Below are positions 1-7,868 of a stretch of 12,236 bases of DNA, piece by piece (position 1 is the stretch's first letter; every line of letters begins with the position of its first letter). A program made the position numbers and the translations under genes. A model generated the notes under the pieces. That model did no database searches, was not told the DNA's origin, and saw only the letters and a program-made list of their open reading frames with translations. The DNA comes from Bacillota bacterium (GTDB lineage Bacteria > Bacillota > Clostridia > Acetivibrionales > DTU013), in contig JAEYOM010000190.1 in assembly GCA_023411715.1 (NCBI GenBank), positions 1 through 12,236 on the forward strand. The letters run 5' to 3'.

Positions 1-173
1 GGCTCAATTGATAAAGCCATTACTAAATTTCGAATTGAAATTTATTGACCTTCGGAGGTGCTTAAGGTTGGACTAGAAGTTACAGAAAAATATGGATTGA
101 AGATGGGATAGGGGAAGGTTTCTACAAAGGACTGTGCTGCAAATCGTCCCCTTTTGACCATCCCCATTTCCTT
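1..173. other. Gene-free left edge with a weak REP-like hairpin
   Basis: No convincing gene is visible here. On the plus strand one frame gives a short open tail ending at the TGA at 46-48, then a second short stretch ending at the TAG at 109-111; either could be the decayed end of a gene outside the window. A weak inverted repeat lies at 126-155: GGAC (129-132) pairs with GTCC (146-149), flanked by AAA and TTT with a two-base bulge. Such GGAC...GTCC repeats resemble small REP-like palindromes, and this one sits just after the peptidase stop codon, so it might also serve as a poor terminator for that gene. Both readings are guesses. Confidence 0.25.
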
Positions 174-2072
174 CTAATGTTCATATCCTTGTTGCAGGAG
201 CTTCATCATCCCATCTACACATTTATCTATTTTAAAATCCGCAATAAAATCCTTATACTGATCGATGCTGTTTTTATTCTCCAATTCTGGATTACTAGCA
301 CTAAAATCAATAATAAGTTTCTCTGTTGACTGTTCTAATGTTAACAAATCGTTATATTCCCCCGGAAAAACGTAATACGTATGATTTGTTGTATTAATTG
401 GCTTAGCCTGCGACTTGTTGTCATAACCACTAAGTTCCAAATTAGTTTTATATATATCCATATCCAGAGAATTGTTTTTTTCATATACATAAAATGAACT
501 AATTATAACTGGTGTTTTACCATTATCTTTTGATATAAGCATGTGGATTACATATATATCTTTTATTTTTTGCGGTATATTCTCACTTTTTTTATCCTGA
601 TTTTGCTTGCCAGTGGCTATACGTATTTTAGGTGTTACTATTATACCTACAATTGAATTTTTATCAATAAAATCCAACTTAACATTGAAACGTTTTTCAA
701 AATCATCAGGTGAAATATTTGCAATTGGAACTAGATTTGTATTTGTTATTATATTATGATCTGTGGTTGTTGAAGTCACATTTTTGAAATCGATACTTTC
801 TGCAAGCTCCTTTATTGCAGCAGCCAATTTGTCGCCTGTTTCCTTTATAAAATCAATATCGATTTTATCTGGAGTATCTTGCAATGTATGTACATTACTT
901 TTGGCCAAGTCCGATATTGTAGTAATCAGAACAGCATCGCTGAAACTCATGTTATCACTCACTATGTCAAGTTGAGCTGCTTTAGCATCCGATTTTAAGC
1001 TTTTCAATTTATCCGCAATTTTTTGTGCTACGTCAGTTGATCCCTTGCTTTTATTAGCGTCAACAATTAGAGTACTGTTTCCCATGTTACCAATGCAATC
1101 TATGTTTATATCAAAAAATGATTTATATTTACCGTCGATTTCTCCCACAAAGGCTTTACTCCCGCTTAAAGTATGGGTAAAAGCCTCTTCTCCGTTGAAC
1201 GCGCAAAACACTATGTCATATGCCGGCTTATCGTCCTTGTATAACGACTTCAGGCATTTTGCCGTATCAAGCAGCGCGCATATGCCAGATGCATTGTCAA
1301 ATGCGCCTTTCCATATGAAATAATCCGCTTCTCCCGGTTTGCCTATACTACCAATATGATCAAAATGTGCACTTATTATAAGCGCATTTTCACGGTTTTT
1401 ACCTTCTATTAAGCCTATAGAATTCTTTAGTGTAGTGTTTGCAACATCAGGCGATGATGAAAATCGTATTGTTTTTCCAACTCGAGATTTTATCCTGTCA
1501 TAAGCTTGTCCGTATACACCAACCTCAGGTACTTTTCCTATTTTATAAGAGTATGCGTTTCTGCTCATATTTTCCTTTTTAATTAGTAAAAGCTTTACAT
1601 GGCTGTTTTTACTGTATTCCATTGCCTTACCTATATTATCCGTTAATATGGCACAGTCAGAATTATTGGGTTCAAGCAATAATGGTAATGTAAAATCACT
1701 CTCTTCGAGGTTTATTTCAATAAAATCTTTGCCGTACGTAAAATTTTCTATAGAAACTCCACCCTCAGTAATATCCATCTTAATTGAATCAGGGGCTATA
1801 TTTACAACTGTAGCTTCGTATGGCATCGAAAACTCTTTATCAAATGGAACTAGTCCGATCTCTTCAAACCTTTTATTAATATAATTCTGAGCTGCTTCGT
1901 TTCCGGGAGTCCCGGGCCTCCTCCCTCCACATAAGTCAGATGTCAGGTAATCCATATCTTTAACTATTGTCTTTAATGCCTGGCTATTATTTAGCCCGCT
2001 ATTCGTACTGCAAGCCGTTATTAGAAGGATTATTAGCAGCATGGTCATTGTACACTTTGGTATCTTTTTCAC
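174..2072 (-). CDS. M28-family zinc metallopeptidase, exported lipoprotein
   Basis: Predicted membrane-anchored aminopeptidase acting outside the cell on peptides. The N-terminus is a lipoprotein signal: KK, a hydrophobic stretch and the lipobox ITAC with Cys21. The M28 metal and catalytic residues all appear present: H236 and D238 (AHFDH), D259 (GAFDNASG), E295/E296 (NGEEAF), D325 and H395 (VHTLQDT). The catalytic domain covers about residues 35-420. Residues about 430-632 form an extra C-terminal region that I do not recognise. The start is GTG at 2072, preceded directly by an in-frame TAA, with GAGGGG about 12 bases upstream, which is a long spacing. The gene is clearly more AT-rich than argS next door, which may indicate a different origin. 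The family assignment is firm; the substrate is unknown. Confidence 0.88.
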   Translation of the reverse strand: MKKIPKCTMTMLLIILLITACSTNSGLNNSQALKTIVKDMDYLTSDLCGGRRPGTPGNEAAQNYINKRFEEIGLVPFDKEFSMPYEATVVNIAPDSIKMDITEGGVSIENFTYGKDFIEINLEESDFTLPLLLEPNNSDCAILTDNIGKAMEYSKNSHVKLLLIKKENMSRNAYSYKIGKVPEVGVYGQAYDRIKSRVGKTIRFSSSPDVANTTLKNSIGLIEGKNRENALIISAHFDHIGSIGKPGEADYFIWKGAFDNASGICALLDTAKCLKSLYKDDKPAYDIVFCAFNGEEAFTHTLSGSKAFVGEIDGKYKSFFDINIDCIGNMGNSTLIVDANKSKGSTDVAQKIADKLKSLKSDAKAAQLDIVSDNMSFSDAVLITTISDLAKSNVHTLQDTPDKIDIDFIKETGDKLAAAIKELAESIDFKNVTSTTTDHNIITNTNLVPIANISPDDFEKRFNVKLDFIDKNSIVGIIVTPKIRIATGKQNQDKKSENIPQKIKDIYVIHMLISKDNGKTPVIISSFYVYEKNNSLDMDIYKTNLELSGYDNKSQAKPINTTNHTYYVFPGEYNDLLTLEQSTEKLIIDFSASNPELENKNSIDQYKDFIADFKIDKCVDGMMKLLQQGYEH

Positions 2073-2147
2073 TTAAGTATCATCCCCTCGTATCTCTAAC
2101 TTAAAATATTCACCTTCATTATTGGGTATTGACTAATGACATTCATT

Positions 2148-2193
2148 ATTATATATTGCTGCACTTGAAAATTTTGCCGTAATTTGTCGTAAA
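2148..2193 (-). promoter_or_regulatory. Candidate activator-dependent promoter of the M28 peptidase gene
   Basis: On the minus strand a perfect TATAAT lies at 2148-2153. With a 17-base spacer the -35 would fall at 2171-2176 and read CAAAAT, far from consensus. Exactly there, on the plus strand, sit two adjacent 10-bp direct repeats, TTGCCGTAAT (2174-2183) and TTGTCGTAAA (2184-2193). Each contains a 6-of-7 match to the Spo0A box TGNCGAA, and the 10-bp period is the spacing known for tandem 0A boxes. A weak -35 overlapped by such sites would fit an activated promoter. The untranslated leader would be about 70 bases. Confidence 0.35.
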
Positions 2194-2360
2194 ATCCCCC
2201 TTTAATAGGTAATAGTTTCTACTATTTACGTCCATAGCAGCCTTCGAAAATAAATCAAAATAAATCTAAAAATCCTGACCTGAAAAGAAAAACAGGGCGA
2301 GCGGCAGAATCCTTAATAATTCATACGCTTACCCTGCAAATACATTAATAGATTTAAAAA
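2194..2360. other. AT-rich intergenic stretch with no recognised gene
   Basis: Between the candidate operator of the peptidase gene and the terminator at 2361 I see no open frame with a ribosome binding site, no RNA gene and no clear repeat. It marks the change from the AT-rich left side to the less AT-rich argS block. Confidence 0.5.
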
Positions 2361-2378
2361 GGAAGCCCTTCGGCTTCC
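2356..2378 (-). terminator. Rho-independent terminator of the ddl-murI-DUF1934-argS operon
   Basis: A 7-bp perfect stem GGAAGCC/GGCTTCC (2361-2367 and 2372-2378) with a four-base loop is followed on the minus strand by five T (2356-2360). On the plus strand it is followed only by CTTTATTT, so it acts mainly on minus-strand transcripts. It is the first terminator after argS and lies beyond the GH1 remnant. Confidence 0.85.
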
Positions 2379-2442
2379 CTTTATTTGTTATAATCTGGCC
2401 TCTTTATCCATACCCTCGCCATACGCCATGCCTTTTCGTTGA

Positions 2443-2595
2443 TCAGATGCGGGGGCCATCGTAGTCTTCCTTGATCCGCTTCAGTAATTGATACAGCCCG
2501 TAAGGATATATCTCCCAGCCTGTATCCGTATATTGCCCCACAGGCTTGATCTCCTCGTATCTGAATGGACTGCCCGTAAGACCCTCGCTTATCGT
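2443..2595 (-). pseudogene. Fragment of a GH1 family beta-glucosidase
   Basis: Directly after the argS TAG, in the same frame, 50 codons without a stop encode a typical internal piece of a glycoside hydrolase family 1 enzyme: SPFRYEEIKPVG, then YTDTGWEIYPYGLYQLL, then a lysine/aspartate-rich helix ending DYDGPRI before a TGA (2443-2445). In intact GH1 enzymes GWEIYP-GL lies shortly before the ITENG motif with the catalytic nucleophile; that motif is missing because the reading ends just before it. There is no start codon or ribosome binding site, and everything upstream in the family is absent. I read it as a deletion or recombination scar, possibly transcribed as the 3' UTR of argS. The family call rests on motif memory, without a search. 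Confidence 0.75.
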
Positions 2596-4290
2596 CTACA
2601 TTCTTTCAGGAGCGCTTATGCTTATAAGGTCGAGCACGTTCCTGATAACTGTCCGGGTAGAGGAAACAAGCACAAGCCTTGCCTTCATCAGGCTTTCCTC
2701 CTCGCCCTTTACCCTGCATGCGTTATAAAAGCTGTGGAACAGGGAGGCAACATCCTCGACGTATCTCGTGAGCCTGCTCGGTTCGAGCGTCTGCGCCGAT
2801 ATCCTGATCTCGTCGGGATACTCGGCCAGCTTCCTGATCAGTTCAAGCTCTTCGGGAGCCGTGAGGTTCGTCAGGTCGGCTTCATCCGCCGAAGGCACCT
2901 TCGTCCCTTCGCTTTCGATGAGCCTGAGCATGCTGCATATCCTCGCATGCGCATATTGTACGTAATATACGGGATTTTCATTGGACTGCTTTACCGCCAG
3001 GTCGAGATCGAAATCAAGGTGGCTGCCCGACGCCTTCGTGTTGAAAATGAAACGCGCCGCATCCCTTCCGACATCCTCGAGCAGATCCTCAAGCGATATC
3101 GCCCTGCCCGTCCTCTTTGACATCTTTGCAACTTCACCGTTCTTAAACAGCCTGACGAGCTGGAACAATACGATGTCCAGCTTCGCGGGGTCAGTGCCGA
3201 TAGCCTGTACGGCAGCCTTCATCCTTGCGACATGCCCGTGATGATCCGCGCCCCAAAGATTGATAACACGGTCAAAGCCGCGCTTCTGGAATTTATTCCT
3301 GTGATATGCTATATCTGACGCAAAATATGTAGAAAGCCCGTTGTTCCTGACAAGCACCTCATCCTTGTCGATGCCGAATTCCGTCGCCTTGAACCATTCC
3401 GCGCCTTCCTTCTCGATTACCAGATCGTGTTCCTTCAGATATCTCAATGTGTCTGCAAGCTCGCCGCTTTCGTACAGCGATTTCTCGGAAAACCACACGT
3501 CATAATGTATTCCGTAGGCTTCGAGGCCTTTCCTTATCCTCTCGATATTCTTGGGCAGCGCATATTCGACCAGTTCACGGCGCCTCTTCCCAGAATCGGC
3601 TTCGAGCAGCTTGTCCCCGAATTCGGCAATATAATTTTTCATATGGTCGATTATATCTTCGCCCTGATAGCCATCCTCGGGAAATACGACTGCGTCCGTT
3701 CCCTTCAGCAGCTGTATATAACGGGCTTCAAGAGATATGCCGAACTTTTCTATCTGATTGCCGGCGTCATTTACATAGAATTCGCGCGTAACATCGTAAC
3801 CCGCAGCCTGCAGTACGCTCGCGATGCAATCTCCAAGGGCTCCGCCCCTCGCGTTCCCCATATGGAGCGGTCCCGTAGGATTTGCGCTGACGAATTCAAC
3901 CATTACCTTTTTACCATGGCCTAAATCGATCCTGCCGTAATCCTCGCGCTCGCGGTCGATAATTTTCAGTGCATCATACAGCCAGGCTTGTTTAAGATAA
4001 AAGTTAATGAAGCCGGGTCCGGCGCATTCCGCTTTTTCTATGTATGTACCTGCAAGATCCAGATTGCGGATAAGGATCGATGCAGTCTGCGCCGGGGCCT
4101 TTCTGACCTGCTTAGCCAGCTGCATGGCGATATTCGTGGAGAATTCCCCATGCTCCTTCTCTTTAGGCGTTTCTACTGTGATCTCACCGGCCTCGGTCTG
4201 CGGCAGCTCACCTTTGCTTATTGCCGCAGCCAACGCATTTTTAACTGTATTCCGGACTTGTTCCCTTATATCCTCTATGATGTTTGTCAC
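2596..4290 (-). CDS. argS: Arginyl-tRNA synthetase
   Basis: Class I aminoacyl-tRNA synthetase that charges tRNA-Arg with arginine in the cytoplasm. The 564 residues match the usual family length. An N-terminal Arg-specific domain (about 1-110) is followed by the catalytic core with the HIGH-like signature PLHMGNARGG (HMGN at 143-146), the WGADHHGH segment near 346, and the KMSKS-like loop KMSKR at 389-393. The C-terminal third is the DALR anticodon-binding domain, and the protein ends intact with APERM. The start is GTG at 4290 with AGGAC about 8 bases upstream. The start lies inside the end of the DUF1934 gene (50-bp overlap), implying translational coupling in a ddl-murI-DUF1934-argS operon. 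Confidence 0.97.
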   Translation of the reverse strand: MTNIIEDIREQVRNTVKNALAAAISKGELPQTEAGEITVETPKEKEHGEFSTNIAMQLAKQVRKAPAQTASILIRNLDLAGTYIEKAECAGPGFINFYLKQAWLYDALKIIDREREDYGRIDLGHGKKVMVEFVSANPTGPLHMGNARGGALGDCIASVLQAAGYDVTREFYVNDAGNQIEKFGISLEARYIQLLKGTDAVVFPEDGYQGEDIIDHMKNYIAEFGDKLLEADSGKRRRELVEYALPKNIERIRKGLEAYGIHYDVWFSEKSLYESGELADTLRYLKEHDLVIEKEGAEWFKATEFGIDKDEVLVRNNGLSTYFASDIAYHRNKFQKRGFDRVINLWGADHHGHVARMKAAVQAIGTDPAKLDIVLFQLVRLFKNGEVAKMSKRTGRAISLEDLLEDVGRDAARFIFNTKASGSHLDFDLDLAVKQSNENPVYYVQYAHARICSMLRLIESEGTKVPSADEADLTNLTAPEELELIRKLAEYPDEIRISAQTLEPSRLTRYVEDVASLFHSFYNACRVKGEEESLMKARLVLVSSTRTVIRNVLDLISISAPERM

Positions 4291-4720
4291 CTGTTCGTCC
4301 TGCCTCTCTAATCGACAAATAAAAATCGTTTTCTCCTGTATTATTATTATCTATTTCCAATTGATAACCGACCCGGATCTCTCCTCCGTTGTCATCCATC
4401 CTGACGTCCACTTCGTTTGCGAGCACCCCTATCGTAAAGGCGCCGTACTCCGTATCATAATAGGATATGTGCTTCTGACCCTGCTGAAATACGAATTGCG
4501 AATTCACCGAGCCCACCCGGATCAGTGTAACGACCCCGTCCATTACCTTGAGCGTAGTCTTTGTGCCGTTCATGCCCGTAACGTCGCTTTCATCGTAGGT
4601 CACATAATAAGCTTCATCTTCCTTGTAATACTTGCCTTCCGTGACTAATTCCAATATGTTCGAATCCTGGTCCTGCGAAGTCTGCGTGCCCTTTACCGAA
4701 ATAATTACGTTCTTATCCAT
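4241..4720 (-). CDS. DUF1934 family protein (YwiB-like)
   Basis: Small cytoplasmic protein of the DUF1934/YwiB family, believed to form a calycin-like beta barrel; no biochemical role is established. The 159 residues show the family pattern: a start with VIISVKGTQ, a central TYDESDVTGMNGTKTTLKV, then QKHISYYDTEYG and a final strand NDFYLSIREA. Family members usually end near this last motif; here the frame continues for about 20 polar residues into the argS start region, giving a 50-bp overlap. The ATG at 4720 is preceded by AAAGG about 11 bases upstream. In Bacillus, ywiB also lies beside argS, which supports the assignment and suggests a link with translation that has not been explained. 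Confidence 0.85.
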   Translation of the reverse strand: MDKNVIISVKGTQTSQDQDSNILELVTEGKYYKEDEAYYVTYDESDVTGMNGTKTTLKVMDGVVTLIRVGSVNSQFVFQQGQKHISYYDTEYGAFTIGVLANEVDVRMDDNGGEIRVGYQLEIDNNNTGENDFYLSIREAGRTGDKHHRGYKGTSPEYS

Positions 4721-4796
4721 TTAAAACACGCACCTTTCTGCGGTCAGATGCCGCAATTCATTAACTTTACTGTCTTTCCAGGGAACTATGCACCTC

Positions 4797-5606
4797 TCAA
4801 TACTTTTCAATATCCACTTTCTCTGCCGAGTTTACTGCCTTGCCTAAAATTGCGCTGCATAACGGTTCGAATTTCTCAACGCTGTCGCTGGTGTAATAAC
4901 GGTATACGGGTTTGTAACGTTCATCCCTCTGCATATTGTTTTCCGAAATTGTCTTTTTTACAACTCTGGCGACTTCCAATGCGGAACTTACAAGTCTTAC
5001 GCCCTCGCCCATAACTGCAGAGATCGTTTTTTGCAGCAGAGGATAATGCGTGCAGCCCAATACGAGAGTATCGACTTCAGTCTTCTTCAGCGGCGTCAGG
5101 TATTCCTCGGCTATCCTCATCGCTATGTCGTTTTCCCACCAGTCCTGTCCTTCCTCGACAAGAGGAACAAACAGGGGACAGGCCTTTTGATATATTTCGA
5201 TATTATTATCCAGTTTATTTATAGCTTTCTGGTACGCTCCGCTGTTTACAGTTGCGGTTGTGCCTATAACGCCGATCCTGTGATTCTTCGTTTCCGATAC
5301 AGCAGTCACGGCGCCCGCTCCTATTACTTCTATCACGGGTATATCGAGGCTTTTTTTCACTGTCTCGTAATAGGCGCTCATAGTATTGCATGCTATAACT
5401 ATCATTTTAATATCATGATTCAATAAAAAACGAATATCCTGGAGCGTATATTTAATAACGGTGTCCCTGGACTTCGTACCATACGGCGCTCGGCCGTTAT
5501 CGCCAAAATAAATGACGCTTTCTTCCGGCAGATGTTTCGTGATCTCCTTAAAAACAGTCAGACCTCCGAGCCCGGAATCAAAAACTCCTATTGCTCTGTT
5601 ATCCAT
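4797..5606 (-). CDS. murI: Glutamate racemase
   Basis: Cofactor-independent racemase that converts L-glutamate to D-glutamate for the peptidoglycan stem peptide. The 269 residues match the family. Visible active-site elements are GVFDSGLGGLTV with D10 and S11, the first catalytic cysteine C73 in ACNTMSA, and the second, C185, in LGCTHYPLL. The FGDNGRAPYG segment (34-43) corresponds to the usual GDT-R-PYG loop with some changes. The ATG at 5606 has GGGGGA about 10 bases upstream. It lies 39 bp after ddl and 76 bp before the DUF1934 gene on the same strand, so two enzymes supplying D-amino acids for the wall are transcribed together. Confidence 0.96.
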   Translation of the reverse strand: MDNRAIGVFDSGLGGLTVFKEITKHLPEESVIYFGDNGRAPYGTKSRDTVIKYTLQDIRFLLNHDIKMIVIACNTMSAYYETVKKSLDIPVIEVIGAGAVTAVSETKNHRIGVIGTTATVNSGAYQKAINKLDNNIEIYQKACPLFVPLVEEGQDWWENDIAMRIAEEYLTPLKKTEVDTLVLGCTHYPLLQKTISAVMGEGVRLVSSALEVARVVKKTISENNMQRDERYKPVYRYYTSDSVEKFEPLCSAILGKAVNSAEKVDIEKY

Positions 5607-5645
5607 TTAGATATTTCCCCCAAATCAGCGCGATGAAATGGTAAA

Positions 5646-6740
5646 TTAAGTATCGAGCTCTCTTTGATTGTCCTGGTAGCGCTCGAGTGCGAGGTCTATC
5701 AGTTTTTCTATCAGCTTGCCGTAGGGGAGGCCCGAAGCCGCCCATAACTTCGAATACATGCTTATTTGCGTGAAGCCCGGCATAGTATTTATCTCATTTA
5801 TATATATACCGTTATTGTCCTTGCGTACGAAGAAATCCACCCTTGCCAGTCCCGAACAATCCAGGGCTCTGAATGCTTTTACAGCGTAGCCTCTGATCTT
5901 TTCGATAAGTTCGGCAGGAAGCTTTGCAGGTATTATGATTTCGGAATCGTCACCGCTCATGTATTTTGCTTCATAATCGTAAAATTCGTTGCAGGGAACG
6001 ACCTGTCCGACCGTCGATGCTTCAGGCTCGTCATTGCCCAATATCGCGCATTCCGCCTCCAAGCCGTCGATAAACTCTTCGACAAGGATCCGCCTGTCGT
6101 ACTTCGCGGCAAAATGCAGCGCGTTTTCAAGCTCGCCGCGGTCATGCGCCTTGCTGACGCCTACTGATGAACCCGCGTTGGACGGTTTCACGAAGCAAGG
6201 GTACGTCAGTGTATTTTCCACTTCGGATATAAGCTTTCCCATGTCCCGCAATATCTGCTTCCTGCTGTAAACCAGATATTTCCCCTGCGGAAGGCCTTCC
6301 TTTTCGAATATGACCTTTGAATAGGCCTTGTCCATCCCCAGCGCCGAGCCGAGCACACCGCAGCCGACGTACGGTATCCCCGCCAGTTCAAGCAGGCCCT
6401 GGATAGTGCCGTCTTCACCGTTAGTGCCATGCAGTACCGGGAAAATAACATCTATTTTCTTATTGTCTTTTTCAGCTTCCGCGATAGCGGCGCCTGCGGT
6501 GAGCAGCATCTGTTTCGAATCCTGGCGCGATTCTGCCAACGCCTGCCACTCTCCTGTCCCGATAAGCCCGATAGGACCGTCGTAGGAGAGCCATCTCCCG
6601 TCCTTTGTAATGCCGATCATGGCAACATCGTACCTGCCGGTATCGATATTTCTCAGGACCGCCTCTGCCGAAAACCTCGAAACTTCGTGTTCGGTGGACT
6701 GGCCCCCAAATAATATCGCAATTCTCTTTTTGTCTTCCAT
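5646..6740 (-). CDS. ddl: D-alanine--D-alanine ligase
   Basis: ATP-grasp enzyme that joins two D-alanines to make the dipeptide used by MurF. The 364 residues equal the usual length. Motifs in order: FGGQSTEHEVS (11-21), HGTNGEDGTIQG near 104, MDKAYSK (136-142), the ATP-grasp loop KPSNAGSSVGVSKA (185-198), EEFIDGLEAE (221-230), the omega-loop region YDYEAKYMSGDDSE (254-267), and the metal-binding NEINTMPGFT (315-324). I see nothing that suggests a VanA-type lactate ligase. I chose the ATG at 6740, with GGGTGG about 10 bases upstream, because homologues begin this close to the FGG motif; an in-frame ATG at 6773 would add 11 residues. First gene of the operon. Confidence 0.95.
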   Translation of the reverse strand: MEDKKRIAILFGGQSTEHEVSRFSAEAVLRNIDTGRYDVAMIGITKDGRWLSYDGPIGLIGTGEWQALAESRQDSKQMLLTAGAAIAEAEKDNKKIDVIFPVLHGTNGEDGTIQGLLELAGIPYVGCGVLGSALGMDKAYSKVIFEKEGLPQGKYLVYSRKQILRDMGKLISEVENTLTYPCFVKPSNAGSSVGVSKAHDRGELENALHFAAKYDRRILVEEFIDGLEAECAILGNDEPEASTVGQVVPCNEFYDYEAKYMSGDDSEIIIPAKLPAELIEKIRGYAVKAFRALDCSGLARVDFFVRKDNNGIYINEINTMPGFTQISMYSKLWAASGLPYGKLIEKLIDLALERYQDNQRELDT

Positions 6741-6795
6741 ATTATATCTACCACCCATTAAAATATCAAGCATTGCCTTCTAATATATATTGTTT

Positions 6796-6824
6796 ATTTT
6801 ACTATTTAAGTACCCCAACTTCAA
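6796..6824 (-). promoter_or_regulatory. Sigma-A promoter of the ddl operon
   Basis: Minus strand: -35 TTGAAG (6819-6824), 17-base spacer, -10 TAAAAT (6796-6801). Transcription would begin near 6789, about 50 bases before the chosen ddl start. An 8-bp inverted repeat AAGTACCC (6808-6815) / GGGTACTT (6837-6844) brackets the -35 and may be an operator. Confidence 0.65.
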
Positions 6825-6912
6825 CCCTTGCATTTTGGGTACTTTTAAGGAAACGCTTTACTAACGGGAAGCAGAAGAATACGAAGAATACTGCATTGAT
6901 GGTGGAAATTGG

Positions 6913-6945
6913 AAAAAGGCAGATCCCCCAGCCGGAGATCTGCCT
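6913..6945 (-). terminator. Rho-independent terminator after the GerMN gene
   Basis: Stem of about 12 pairs, AGGCAGATCTCC against GGGGATCTGCCT on the minus strand (one T-G wobble), five-base loop, then five T (6913-6917). It follows the GerMN stop by about 30 bases and separates that gene from the ddl promoter. Confidence 0.9.
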
Positions 6946-6976
6946 ATATTAGCAATTATATTCTGCTTATTATTTT

Positions 6977-7726
6977 TTATTCCAACAGTTCAAGACCGTC
7001 CATCATCTCGCCTTTCGGGCCCGAAGTTTCCTTTGAATCCCCGCCTGCAGGATTACCGGCCGCAGGAGTCTGCATATTGCCTGTTTCATTGCTGTCCCCA
7101 GTTACATCCGCGCCGGAGTCGGCAGAATCCTTGCTGATCAATTGCGTGCTTCTCGGGAACAACGCGTCGAACTTGAAGTTGCCCATATATTCCTTTTGTG
7201 TTTTGCCGTCTATATTAAATTTTACCCTTTCAATTCCCTCAAGCTCGGTAAGGGAATTTACTATGGAGTAGATAGTCATCCTTTCGGCGTCTTTCCCTCC
7301 GGGATGCTTGGTTTTGAATTCCTTTGAAAGATTAACAGTGGCTACCTTGTTTTCGATTTTTACCGGCGATACCAGCTTTGTCTCTTCCGGGATCGTTCTC
7401 TTAAAGGCTGTGTTGTCCGAAGGTCCCTTGATCAATTCGGTTATGACCGCCGACGCAAGCGTACTGCCGCTCTTTTTAACTTCCGCGGTATCCACATAAC
7501 GTATTTCAAGCTTCAGTTTCGTATTGTCCGGATTTGCAAAGTAAAGACGGATCGGAGTTTTGTCCGTAAGTTTGCTGGCTTCCGTCTCACCGATCACAAT
7601 GCTGCTTACCGGCCGGAGTTCATCATCCTGGGTGTCCTGCAGTCCAAGTTTCTGCAATACGCTGCATCCGGGCAGCATTACGATTATAAACACAAACAGC
7701 GTAACAAATAATATGGTTCTTCTCAT
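6977..7726 (-). CDS. GerMN-domain lipoprotein (sporulation/germination type)
   Basis: Predicted lipoprotein: positive MRR, a hydrophobic core and the lipobox MLPGC with Cys21. Residues about 58-190 form a GerMN domain, seen from the IRLYFANPD strand, ASAVITELIKGPSDN, the ETKLVSPVKIENKVATVNLS stretch, and IVNSLTELEGIERVKFNIDGK. The domain is named after Bacillus GerM, needed for sporulation and germination, but it is also found in proteins with other envelope roles, so a spore function is inference. The tail (about 198-249) is low in complexity, rich in G, S, D, N and P, and probably disordered. The ATG at 7726 has GAGGTGG about 9 bases upstream. It is a single transcription unit with its own terminator. 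Confidence 0.85.
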   Translation of the reverse strand: MRRTILFVTLFVFIIVMLPGCSVLQKLGLQDTQDDELRPVSSIVIGETEASKLTDKTPIRLYFANPDNTKLKLEIRYVDTAEVKKSGSTLASAVITELIKGPSDNTAFKRTIPEETKLVSPVKIENKVATVNLSKEFKTKHPGGKDAERMTIYSIVNSLTELEGIERVKFNIDGKTQKEYMGNFKFDALFPRSTQLISKDSADSGADVTGDSNETGNMQTPAAGNPAGGDSKETSGPKGEMMDGLELLE

Positions 7727-7765
7727 TATTCGGCCACCTCACATCTAATTAGGACAGTACCGGTG

Positions 7766-7808
7766 AGCATTTCCCGAAATGCTGCCAGGTAATAACCTCT
7801 AAGTTATT
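7766..7808. repeat. Two small inverted repeats upstream of the GerMN gene
   Basis: AGCATTT/AAATGCT (7766-7772 and 7777-7783, loop of four) and AATAAC/GTTATT (7791-7796 and 7803-7808, loop of six) lie between arsR and the GerMN gene. Neither is followed by a T run, so they are not good terminators. They could be operators or leader hairpins. I could not find a convincing sigma-A promoter for the GerMN gene here, so transcription may come from arsR or depend on another sigma factor. Confidence 0.4.
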
Positions 7809-7842
7809 TCTATGCTTGGGCGGCCTTCAGTATTCTAAAGAT

Positions 7843-7868
7843 AGTACAAAAAAATTTTATTTTGTACT
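7843..7868. repeat. Perfect 9-bp inverted repeat spanning the arsR stop codon
   Basis: AGTACAAAA (7843-7851) and TTTTGTACT (7860-7868) are exact inverted copies separated by eight A/T bases and include the arsR TAA at 7857-7859. It could be a weak terminator, since minus-strand T's are inside the stem, or a protein-binding site. Confidence 0.4.

Noticed and set aside
2488..3120. Long plus-strand open frames within argS
   Set aside because: They are antisense shadows of a well-supported argS gene in a less AT-rich stretch, without start sites or family features.
4739..4755. Hairpin TGCGG/CCGCA between murI and the DUF1934 gene
   Set aside because: Only five pairs, no T run, and it lies inside an operon; not a terminator and not clearly regulatory.
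6803..6950. Minus-strand open stretch reading INAVFFVFFCFPLVKRFLK, like the end of a membrane protein
   Set aside because: It has no start codon, runs through a clear terminator hairpin and T run, and overlaps the ddl promoter; the hydrophobic look follows from T-rich DNA.
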